From the NCBI GenBank assembly GCA_017475805.1, contig JAFVEW010000174.1, positions 1 to 9,386 on the forward strand: DNA of 9,386 nucleotides, in the 5' to 3' direction. Made by a program: the position numbers and the translations under genes. The notes beneath the pieces are model-generated. The model was not told where the DNA came from. It did not search any database and saw only the letters and a program-made list of their open reading frames with translations. The stretch's first letter is position 1; each line of letters opens with the position of its first letter. Source of the DNA: Synergistaceae bacterium (GTDB lineage: Bacteria > Synergistota > Synergistia > Synergistales > Aminobacteriaceae). Shown piece by piece: positions 1 through 9,146 of the stretch.

Positions 1-994
1 CGAGTTCGTTTTCGTTATAAATTTTATTCAGAGCTTCGAGCCATTTAGGCTGTTGCAAATTCATACGTTCAGGAAAAATTTTATAACTCTCTAAAATTTC
101 GCTGAAAGGAAACACCGGCGAAAGTTCGTGAAGTTTCTCGAGCGTTATTTTGTTCGTATAAAGTTTTTTTAGAGCTTCAGGGCTTTCGAGTTCTTCAAGA
201 GACATCATCGAAGACGAAATTTTTTCTTCAAATCCGTACGCCCGGGCAAGAATTTTTTTAGCCTCGTCATCGTTGTAATTTAAGCGTTTCAGCATGTATA
301 AAGCTATGCCGTCGGACATTTTTTTGACGCGCTGGCCGTTCGCTGTTAATTTTTTGTATTCAGCCGCGTCGCCGAGACTTAAGCCTGTCGCTGAGAGTTC
401 GAGATTATAAAAATCGGGTTCGTCATTGTCGTAGCCTAAGCCGAAATTAGCAATTAAATTCCCGTAAAATTTGCATTCGTCGCTCTTAAAATATTCAGAG
501 AGTTCATCAATATTTTTAATTTTCGCAACGGCGTCAACATGAGTTTTTAAGTTCCCGAGACCGTTTTTATTTCTTTCGTCCCAGTCGAGCCATAGAGAAT
601 ACAAATTTCTGACTAAATCGGCGTCATGTCCTTTCAAGTCTTTATCTGTCATTAAAGCTCTTAAATTTGCGTCAAGTTCGTATTGAAGTTCCGCAAAAGC
701 TCCGTTAGCAGCTCTGCCAGGCTTTAATTTTGCATTTTTCAGCCATTCGTAATTTGTTGCGAGATAAAAATCATCACGTTCACTCGGTTTCTCAAATAAA
801 GCTGCGCGTCCTAAAATATTAGAATTTATCCAAGGGCTTTCAAATTTTTCTGTTAAAACATCAGCAAGAGCCTTATTTTCTTTAGAACATGCAACAAACG
901 GGAACATTATAATTATAAAAGCTATCAATAAAATTTTATACAAGCTCAAACCTTCCTTTTTGATTTTGACTGAATTTTTGTTAATATTTTTCAT
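1..994 (-). CDS. M13 family (neprilysin/PepO-like) metallopeptidase, putative lipoprotein, C-terminal part outside window
   Basis: The frame is open for 331 codons from an ATG at 994 to the left edge, so the gene is partial. Residues 19-35 are a hydrophobic segment after a lysine-rich start, ending in FVAC (Cys36), a suboptimal lipobox. It is therefore probably exported and perhaps lipid-anchored. Residues 74-85 read DDFYLATNYEWL, the hallmark opening of the M13 N-terminal domain (usually DDFYxxVNxxWL). TGLSLGDAAEY near 203-213 resembles the family's GLxLPDxxYY segment. The zinc-binding HExxH and ExxxD motifs of M13 enzymes lie in the C-terminal half and would be beyond the window, so catalytic competence cannot be judged. 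The family cleaves peptides outside the cytoplasm. The gene follows the GGDEF gene by 6 nt and is probably cotranscribed with it. A TTG start at 943 with a better Shine-Dalgarno is a real alternative (see the site at 951-958). Confidence 0.8.
   Translation of the reverse strand, partial: MKNINKNSVKIKKEGLSLYKILLIAFIIIMFPFVACSKENKALADVLTEKFESPWINSNILGRAALFEKPSERDDFYLATNYEWLKNAKLKPGRAANGAFAELQYELDANLRALMTDKDLKGHDADLVRNLYSLWLDWDERNKNGLGNLKTHVDAVAKIKNIDELSEYFKSDECKFYGNLIANFGLGYDNDEPDFYNLELSATGLSLGDAAEYKKLTANGQRVKKMSDGIALYMLKRLNYNDDEAKKILARAYGFEEKISSSMMSLEELESPEALKKLYTNKITLEKLHELSPVFPFSEILESYKIFPERMNLQQPKWLEALNKIYNENEL
951..958 (-). promoter_or_regulatory. Shine-Dalgarno supporting an alternative TTG start of the M13 peptidase at 943
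   Basis: On the - strand AAGGAAGG lies 7 nt before an in-frame TTG at 943. Starting there gives LYKILLIAF..., a compact signal peptide with a short positive N-terminus, typical of lipoproteins. The upstream ATG at 994 is preceded only by a run of seven G (part of the GGDEF gene's last codons), 9 nt after the stop-overlapping G tract. The ATG start adds 17 mostly polar, lysine-rich residues. Either start is possible; the RBS favours TTG, the codon favours ATG. Confidence 0.45.
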
Positions 995-1000
995 TAAATC

Positions 1001-2305
1001 TTACCCCCCCATCGCGCCGTTAAGGTCATTTTGCCAGAAATTTTGGAATTTCCGAGCCTCTTTATTTTCGTTCAAAGCCCTTGTAGCTTCTTCGATTAAG
1101 CCTGAGACAGTCTCTAATTTGCTGTATCTTTCGTATTTAGAATAGCCGACATTGACGCGTAAATGATACGGCAGTCGAGCTGTGATGCCTGCGTTAGCTA
1201 TGTAATTTCTTACATGTTCTACAAAAATCTCTAATTCGCTGTTGTCTTCGATTTCAGCGGCTAAAACAAATTCGTCTCCGTAATATCTCGAAACGTAGCA
1301 GTCATGAGCTTCTTCACTGAATTTCTTTAAGGCTTCCGCAACGATTATTAAAACATTATCGCCGTCTAATCTTCCGTAAGTTGAGTTAATATCGCTGACG
1401 TCTTCAACATCGACTGCAAAAACATATAACTCTTTTTTATTTAATTGTTCGTCTTCCTGCATTACGTTTGAAGAAGTTATAATATCAGTGTTTTCAACGG
1501 TGTTTAATTTTTTCAGAAATTCGCTTAATACAAAAGTTATTCCGTTTTTGTTAAGAATTTTTGTTAAAGGGTCAACAGAGACTAAGCTGTCTGAATATTT
1601 GATATAAACATAAATATCTGCAATCATTATAGCGTTGCAAAATAAAGGAATTTTCCAGTTTAATGCCTGAATACAAATTACAATAAACAAAACTGCAGGA
1701 TACATTCCCATGTTGTCTGTAGTATCGCGTTCATAACGGCTCATTTTTGCGCGTCTGTACGTTGCCATAACTGTAGCTGCAAAATAATATAACGGCGCAG
1801 TGAACATCATTATTGTGAATAAAGGTCCGATTTGCAGAGAGCCTGTAGCGTAACTTATTCTTGCTCCCAAGACCGGCGAGAACATAAAGATAGCTCCTTC
1901 AATAATCAAAGGAATTGCCGACAAAATTTTATTCACAATCGAGCCTGAAAGCCGCGAGTTTTGACCGACTTCGACAAAAACGAACGTAAGCCAGGCCGCA
2001 CAGTGCATCGAAAAGAAATTCAAAGACAGTATCGTATAACCTACCATCGGTGAATTTGTAACAACGCCGATATTAACTAAAACTCTGAACACTGACGTCA
2101 AGCAATATACGAACTGCGCGACTAATAATCTCAGCCAATAAATCCGTGCTTCAGTTTGCGTCGATGTGTTTAGCTGATGATTAAAAATAATCGCTATTAT
2201 GACCGCCGCGACTATCTCTGCTTCAATATGAAATAGAGCGTAGCCGGTTGTTACTAAGGCTGTCGTAGTTTCGTTCCATATTCTTAATAATGAAACAGCT
2301 AACAT
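1001..2305 (-). CDS. Multi-pass membrane protein with C-terminal GGDEF domain (putative diguanylate cyclase, YGDEF variant)
   Basis: This 434-residue protein has about 240 N-terminal residues with roughly six to seven hydrophobic segments (about 18-41, 58-80, 88-112, 127-147, 160-182, 203-236). They form an uncharacterised membrane sensor region. A GGDEF domain follows, opening with DPLTKILNK at 245-253. GGDEF enzymes make cyclic di-GMP from two GTP at the inner face of the membrane. The metal ligand Asp299, the guanine-contacting Asn307 and Asp316, and Glu345 are retained, but the signature is YGDEF (342-346) instead of GGDEF. No RxxD inhibitory site is seen at the usual place before it. The gap between DPLT and Asp299 is about 15 residues longer than usual, with a polar insert around 270-290. 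The start is supported by AAAGGAG (2313-2319) 7 nt upstream of ATG. It is the first gene of a probable two-gene unit with the M13 peptidase. Activity is uncertain; it could be a degenerate c-di-GMP or GTP sensor. Confidence 0.85.
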   Translation of the reverse strand: MLAVSLLRIWNETTTALVTTGYALFHIEAEIVAAVIIAIIFNHQLNTSTQTEARIYWLRLLVAQFVYCLTSVFRVLVNIGVVTNSPMVGYTILSLNFFSMHCAAWLTFVFVEVGQNSRLSGSIVNKILSAIPLIIEGAIFMFSPVLGARISYATGSLQIGPLFTIMMFTAPLYYFAATVMATYRRAKMSRYERDTTDNMGMYPAVLFIVICIQALNWKIPLFCNAIMIADIYVYIKYSDSLVSVDPLTKILNKNGITFVLSEFLKKLNTVENTDIITSSNVMQEDEQLNKKELYVFAVDVEDVSDINSTYGRLDGDNVLIIVAEALKKFSEEAHDCYVSRYYGDEFVLAAEIEDNSELEIFVEHVRNYIANAGITARLPYHLRVNVGYSKYERYSKLETVSGLIEEATRALNENKEARKFQNFWQNDLNGAMGG

Positions 2306-2372
2306 GAAAAAGCTCCTTTATAAATTTTTTATAATTTTTTTTCGTTTTGAAATTTTTAAGAAATTTATAGAA

Positions 2373-2398
2373 ATTATATATTAAGATTATATATTAAG
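2373..2398. repeat. Perfect tandem direct repeat, two copies of a 13-bp unit in the divergent promoter region
   Basis: ATTATATATTAAG occurs at 2373-2385 and again at 2386-2398 with no mismatch and no spacer. Read on the - strand, each copy contains TATAAT (2378-2373 and 2391-2386). Either could be the -10 element of the GGDEF gene's promoter, 68-86 nt before its ATG. I see no convincing -35 hexamer at 16-18 bp from either, so the promoter assignment is tentative. The repeat itself is certain. Confidence 0.75.
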
Positions 2399-2450
2399 AA
2401 TGAAAAGGCGCGAAAAAATTTTTTTTATAAAACTCTAATTAAAAACGCGC

Positions 2451-2478
2451 TTGAAAGGATTAGAAATTTCTATATAAT
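2451..2478 (+). promoter_or_regulatory. Sigma-70-type promoter of the V-ATPase operon
   Basis: TTGAAA (2451-2456) and TATAAT (2473-2478) are separated by 16 bp: a near-consensus -35 (5 of 6) and a perfect -10. AATTAAAAA (2437-2445) sits where an UP element would lie, and an A6T8 tract (2413-2426) lies further upstream. The predicted transcription start is near 2485, giving a leader of about 60 nt before the ntpF ATG at 2544. This is the only strong promoter-like pair I see before the operon. Its position and direction fit transcription of the ATPase genes. Confidence 0.7.
2461..2472. promoter_or_regulatory. 12-bp perfect palindrome in the promoter spacer, candidate operator
   Basis: TAGAAATTTCTA is its own reverse complement and occupies 12 of the 16 spacer bases between the -35 and -10 hexamers, ending just at the -10. 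A dimeric repressor bound here would block RNA polymerase. The half-sequence AGAAATT recurs at 2359-2365 and 2369-2375, 10 bp apart, on the GGDEF side. The AT-rich background makes chance occurrence possible, and no regulator gene is present in the window to pair with it. Confidence 0.35.
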
Positions 2479-2525
2479 TTATTTTCGTACAGACTGTATT
2501 TTCAAAAAATATTCACAAAAATTCA

Positions 2526-2532
2526 GGGGAGG
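2526..2532 (+). promoter_or_regulatory. Ribosome binding site fixing the ntpF start at 2544
   Basis: GGGGAGG lies 11 nt before the ATG at 2544. An in-frame GTG at 2532 overlaps this Shine-Dalgarno sequence and has no other site before it, so the longer version with four extra residues is unlikely. Confidence 0.75.
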
Positions 2533-2543
2533 TGAAAATTAAC

Positions 2544-2859
2544 ATGGCTGAAAACGCGACAATAGCCGAGATTAAGGCCGCTGAAGTAGCCGCTGCAAAT
2601 GCCGTGCAGAAAGCCAAAGAGGACGCCGCTAAGAAACTCAACAGAGCAAGCGCAGACGCGGAAAATTCTTTGAAAGAAGCAAGGCAAAACGCTGCACGCC
2701 AATTCAGGGATAAGATTAGACGCGCCGAAGAAGCTGCTGAGACAAAGGCTAAAACGACGCTCGAAAAACGCGAAAACGAGGCCAAAGATTTTTACGCGAA
2801 ACATAAGGACAAAATCTTAGCTGCGGCTTCATTCATAACGGAAGAGGTGATGAAAAAAT

Positions 2860-2879
<20 letters not shown>
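2544..2879 (+). CDS. ntpF: V-type ATPase peripheral stalk subunit (NtpF / subunit G-H type)
   Basis: A 111-residue, almost entirely helical, Ala/Lys/Glu-rich protein with no predicted membrane segment. Residues about 5-85 form a long charged helix suited to coiled-coil pairing, followed by a short C-terminal region (ILAAASFITEEVMKKYG). In bacterial V/A-ATPases the first gene of the operon encodes this small stalk protein, which pairs with subunit E to hold the catalytic head against the membrane subunit. Low sequence complexity makes motif-based identification weak; the size, composition and first place before ntpI carry the call. Its last 20 nt overlap the start of ntpI, which suggests translational coupling. 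It could equally be named subunit H (archaeal AhaH) or G (Thermus). Confidence 0.8.
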
Positions 2880-5392
<2,513 letters not shown>

Positions 5393-5410
5393 TCGGGCAG
5401 GTGTTGAGAA

Positions 5411-5989
5411 ATGGCACTTGCAGACATCAAAGCAAAAATTCAGGCCGATTCACAGGCACAAATTAAGGCACTCGAAGCCGAAAACGACGAAAAAGTCCGC
5501 GAGATAAGCCGCAAAGTAAACGCCGAGATTAAAGAAGTTCAAGACTCTTACGCCGTCAGACTTGGAAAAGAAGAACCCGAAGTTTTAAGACGTCGTGAAA
5601 TCGTTGCAGAGCTTGACGCAAAAAGAATAGATTTAGGCGTTCGTCAGCGTCTCGTCGGCGAGGCTTTTGACGCGGCTTTGAAGCAGCTCGTTGAACTTGC
5701 GCCCGATAAATACGTGAAATTTGCCGATAAATTGCTCTCTCAGGCAGTTTCAACAGGCAAAGAAGTAATTTTCGTGGGCAAAAACGAGAAACATTTAGAC
5801 CAGCGTTGGATTGACGGCTATAACGCTTCTCACAACACGTCATTAACTCTTTCAGGCGAGAAATTAGCCATTGCAGGCGGTTTTATTCTCAGAAACGAGA
5901 AAATTGACACAAATTGTTCATGGGAAATGCTTTTAGCTGATTGCCGCGCTGATATTGAGACTGAAGTAGCAAGACGCTTATTCGCGTAA
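5411..5989 (+). CDS. ntpE: V-type ATPase subunit E (peripheral stalk)
   Basis: A soluble 192-residue protein, the usual size for subunit E. Residues 1 to about 85 form a charged, alanine-rich helix that pairs with NtpF. The rest is a mixed globular domain that binds the top of the catalytic head. The C-terminal GGFILRNEKIDTNCSWEML followed by a helix ending in ARRLFA matches the family pattern (GGF-L-x-x-x-x-I/V-N-x-T/S-F/W, then a final helix with LF). The start has AGGTG with 7 nt spacing. It begins 18 nt after ntpK. Its TAA stop is embedded in the TAAGGAGGTG ribosome site of ntpC. Confidence 0.93.
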   Translation: MALADIKAKIQADSQAQIKALEAENDEKVREISRKVNAEIKEVQDSYAVRLGKEEPEVLRRREIVAELDAKRIDLGVRQRLVGEAFDAALKQLVELAPDKYVKFADKLLSQAVSTGKEVIFVGKNEKHLDQRWIDGYNASHNTSLTLSGEKLAIAGGFILRNEKIDTNCSWEMLLADCRADIETEVARRLFA

Positions 5990-6001
5990 GGAGGTGCGGC
6001 T

Positions 6002-7006
6002 GTGAGTTATGTCTATACCGTAGCAAGATTACGAGGTATGGAAAATCACTTACTGGACTTGGCTTTCTTTTCGCGCCTTATGGACAGCGCAAATATTGAC
6101 GACGCATTAAAGGCACTTGGCGAGACTTCTTATTCGCAGTGGATTTCGCAGACAGGAGCAGCAAATTTTGATAAGGCCATTGACGCTGAAATTTTAGCTA
6201 CATGCGAAGAATTAAAGAGTTTTGTTCCTGATAAAGAACTGCTTGATATTTTCAGACTGCCTTACGATTTTCATAACGTTAAAGTCTTGCTGAAAGGCTT
6301 ATTCAAAGTTCGGGGCGGAGAGACTGAAGGCCGTCGTTACGATTTAATTTCTAAACTCGGAACGATAGACACTGAAGAGCTTACGAACGCAATCGAGACT
6401 GAAGAATACGGCTTTTTGCCTTACGGACTTACTGATTTAATTCCGCAGTGCTGGCAGCTCTGGGACGCTACTAAAAATGCTCAATCAGTAGAGCTTTTAA
6501 TAGATCATCAAATGTTCAAAGCTATGTTAGCAGTTGCAGAAGGTTTGAAAATGCCTGATGTAATTCAGTGGGTTAAATTCAAGATTGACGCTGAAAATTT
6601 GCGTGCTGCGATAAGACTTTCGCGAATGAAATATGAACCGGCTAAGGCGTTACCGTTCTTTCATGAAGGCGGAACAATCAGACCTGACGACATGGCAAAA
6701 TTATTAAACGAACCGCAGGAAACTTGGAGCAGAATTTTATCTTACACGGACATCGGAGCAGTCTTGAACGCCCTTAATGAACAAGGCGACATTAACGCGA
6801 GTTTAACTGACGTTTCAAAAGCTCTTGATGATTATCTGCTTAAAGTTCTTGAGAATGCTAAATATTCAATGGACGCTCCGGCGAACGTTTTATTATTTTT
6901 GCTGTCGAAAGAAGCTGAAGCTCGAAATATGCGTGTTGCGTTAGTCTGTGTAGCAGGCGGACTTGACCGTGAATTTGGAAGGAGGCTGTTAAGCAATGGC
7001 AGATAG
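6002..7006 (+). CDS. ntpC: V-type ATPase subunit C (central stalk d-type subunit)
   Basis: A 334-residue soluble helical protein of the subunit C/AC39 family. It sits as a funnel between the central shaft and the proteolipid ring. Family-like features are the N-terminal RLRGMENHLL (9-18), YDFHNVKVLLKG (88-99), the IDHQMFKAML segment (167-176), WVKFKIDAENLRAAIR (190-205) and the C-terminal KEAEARNMRVALV (303-315). The start is GTG, not ATG, but a full AAGGAGGTG lies 5 nt before it and no better in-frame start is near. It ends with TAG, and the first 11 nt of ntpG overlap its end. The C-terminus LLSNGR is where the family normally ends, so this TAG acts as a true stop. Confidence 0.95.
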   Translation: MSYVYTVARLRGMENHLLDLAFFSRLMDSANIDDALKALGETSYSQWISQTGAANFDKAIDAEILATCEELKSFVPDKELLDIFRLPYDFHNVKVLLKGLFKVRGGETEGRRYDLISKLGTIDTEELTNAIETEEYGFLPYGLTDLIPQCWQLWDATKNAQSVELLIDHQMFKAMLAVAEGLKMPDVIQWVKFKIDAENLRAAIRLSRMKYEPAKALPFFHEGGTIRPDDMAKLLNEPQETWSRILSYTDIGAVLNALNEQGDINASLTDVSKALDDYLLKVLENAKYSMDAPANVLLFLLSKEAEARNMRVALVCVAGGLDREFGRRLLSNGR

Positions 7007-7328
7007 CAAACCTATGGCAGCAATCGGAAGCTACGAAATGGCTTTACCGTTTCAGGCTGTTGGAGTTAAAAGCGTCATCTTAACGGCTGAAAATCGAAAT
7101 TCATTCGAGGCCGAATTAGAAAAATTAGCGCGTGAAGATTACGCCGTAGTCTTTATTCAAGAGGATTTATTCGTAGATTTTGCGGCTAAAGTCGAGGAAA
7201 TTAATGATAAATATCAAACCAGTGTCCTTCCTGTTCCTTCACCTTCGGGAGCTACAGGAGCAGGGCTTGCTTCAATCAGAGGCAGCGTAGAAAAGGCCGT
7301 TGGAATGGATATTTTTGCGGAAAGATAA
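6996..7328 (+). CDS. ntpG: V-type ATPase subunit F (NtpG, central stalk)
   Basis: A 110-residue Rossmann-like small protein of the subunit F family, which binds the central shaft subunit D. Visible family features are AAIGSYEMALPFQAVGV (8-24), the hydrophobic strand YAVVFIQEDLF (49-59), then VLPVPSPSG (77-85) and a C-terminal helix region with SIRGSVEKAVGMDIF (93-107). The ATG lies inside the end of ntpC and is preceded by AAGGAGG with 10 nt spacing, so the two are probably translationally coupled. It is called NtpG in Enterococcus and subunit F in Thermus and archaea. Confidence 0.93.
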   Translation: MADSKPMAAIGSYEMALPFQAVGVKSVILTAENRNSFEAELEKLAREDYAVVFIQEDLFVDFAAKVEEINDKYQTSVLPVPSPSGATGAGLASIRGSVEKAVGMDIFAER

Positions 7329-7352
7329 ATATGGAGGCGGGAGATTATAAAA

Positions 7353-9146
7353 ATGCCTGAGAAAAAAGAAATTAAAGGAACAATAGAGAGGATCTCCGGC
7401 TCTCTTGTAGTCGCTGGCGGCATGGAAGGCGCAAGTATGTAGGACGTTGTGCATATCGGCGAGCTTGGCCTTGTCGGCGAAATACTTGAAGTCAACGGCG
7501 ACAAAGCGTCAATTCAGGTTTATGAAGAGACCTCAGGATTGATGCCCGGCGAGCCTGTTGTTTCAATCGGAGAGCCTTTGAGCGTAGAACTTGGGCCTGG
7601 AATTATCGAGCAGTTCTATGACGGAATACAGAGACCGCTTGAATTAATCGAGAAGGCGGCGAACAGTCATTTTATTTCGCGTGGTATCAGCGTCCCTGCG
7701 CTTGACAGAAATAAAAAATGGAATTTTGAGCCTCGTGTTAAAGTCGGCGACGAAGTTGAAGCCGGTGATATTTTAGGCGTCGTTCAAGAGACCGTCGTAG
7801 TCGAGCATAGAATTATGGTGCCGAACGGAATTAAAGGAAAAGTTGCTAAAATCGAAAAAGGCGATCACACAATCGAAGAAATTATCGCAGTCATTGACGA
7901 TAACGGAACGAAACATGAAGTAAAGATGTTACAGCGTTGGCCTGTTCGTAAGCCTCGCCCTGTAAAATCGCGTCTTGCTCCTAACGTTCCAATGACGACG
8001 GGTCAGAGAGTTGTTGATGCTTTCTTCCCTGTAGCACTTGGCGGAACAGCTTGCGTTCCCGGACCTTTCGGTTCAGGAAAGACAGTTATTCAGCACCAGT
8101 TTGCAAAATGGGCGCAGGCTCAGATAGTCGTTTACGTCGGCTGCGGTGAGCGCGGCAACGAGATGACGGACGTTTTACTTGAGTTCCCTGAACTTGACGA
8201 CCCTCAGACCGGACAGCCCTTGATGAAGAGAACGACATTAATCGCAAATACTTCAAACATGCCCGTTGCTGCTCGTGAAGCAAGCGTTTACACAGCAATC
8301 ACGTTAGCCGAATATTACAGAGACATGGGTTATTCAGTCGCATTAATGGCCGACTCAACAAGCCGATGGGCAGAAGCTCTGCGTGAAATGTCAGGACGAC
8401 TTGAAGAAATGCCCGGCGAAGAAGGTTATCCTGCATATTTAGGAACACGTTTAGCGAGTTTCTATGAAAGAGCAGGACGCTGCATCGTCAACGGCAAAGA
8501 AGGCCGCGAAGGTTCAATTACGGTTATCGGAGCAGTTTCACCTCCCGGCGGCGACCTTTCAGAGCCTGTTACTCAGAACACATTACGAGTTACAAAAGTC
8601 TTCTGGGGACTTGACGCTAACTTGGCCTATCAAAGACACTTCCCGGCAATTAACTGGCTTTCAAGCTATTCTCTTTACACAGATAGACTTGACGCTTACT
8701 GGGATGAAAAATTTGATGATCAGTGGAGCGGCTTAAGAGTTGAAGCAATGAGTTTGCTTGAACAGGAATCACAGCTTAACGAAGTTGTAAGACTTGTCGG
8801 AATTGACGCTCTTTCACGTGATGAAAGAATGGTAATGGAGACGGCGAAATCTTTGCGTGAAGACTTTTTGCATCAAAATGCTTTCCACGAAATCGACACA
8901 TATGCGTCAATGGATAAGCAGTTTAAGATGCTGAAGACAATCGTTAATTTCCATCATGCCGGACTTGATGCTTTACACAAAGGCGCACCGATGAATAAAT
9001 TATTTAACTTGCCCGTTCGTGAGCAGATTGCAAGAATGCGTTATCTTGAAGAAAAAGACATTGCTCAGATCGATAAACTTGACGACACAATGAAAGAGCA
9101 GATTAACGCAATAGTTCCTGTCGGAGGTGATAGCAATGCTGCCTAG
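7353..9146 (+). CDS. ntpA: V-type ATPase catalytic subunit A, interrupted by an in-frame TAG at codon 30
   Basis: The full reading unit is 597 residues (counting the amber position), matching family length (E. hirae about 593). It is the ATP-hydrolysing/synthesising subunit of the A3B3 head. The N-terminal barrel begins [19 protein letters not shown], is cut by TAG, then continues [17 protein letters not shown] in the same frame. Downstream are the catalytic-subunit-specific insert (about 110-190), the P-loop GPFGSGKT (237-244, Lys243), catalytic Glu266 in [25 protein letters not shown], and [18 protein letters not shown]. The ATG at 7353 is preceded by GGGAG with 9 nt spacing. The next usable start after the TAG, GTG at 7449, gives 565 residues, lacks a nearby Shine-Dalgarno and would remove the first barrel strands. 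The gene ends with TAG, overlapping ntpB by 11 nt. Identity is certain; whether full-length protein is made is not. Confidence 0.93.
7440..7442 (+). other. In-frame amber codon within ntpA
   Basis: Codon 30 of the ntpA frame, between ATG (Met29) and GAC (Asp31). Related subunits carry a sense codon here: from memory Tyr in Thermus (ARMYDI) and Gln in E. hirae (ASIQD). TAT, TAC or CAG would each become TAG by one base change. The frame is intact on both sides, so a substitution rather than an indel is implied. Confidence 0.9.

Noticed and set aside
2408..2450. Possible terminator: GCGCG and CGCGC arms around an A6T8 tract
   Set aside because: Only five base pairs could form around a loop of about 33 nt and the T tract lies inside the loop, so it does not fit an intrinsic terminator.
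5556..5843. Antisense ORF within ntpE, and similar opposite-strand frames in ntpF, ntpK and ntpA
   Set aside because: They lie wholly inside clear family genes, lack ribosome sites and show compositions typical of shadow frames.
7331..7360. Nine-codon ORF (ATG 7331 to TGA 7360) overlapping the start of ntpA
   Set aside because: Its codons coincide with the Shine-Dalgarno region of ntpA and it has no ribosome site of its own; it looks like chance.
7449..9146. Annotating ntpA as a 565-residue gene starting at GTG 7449
   Set aside because: It removes the conserved first barrel strands, which are encoded in the same frame upstream. The GTG lacks a well-spaced Shine-Dalgarno, while the ATG at 7353 has one and restores family length.
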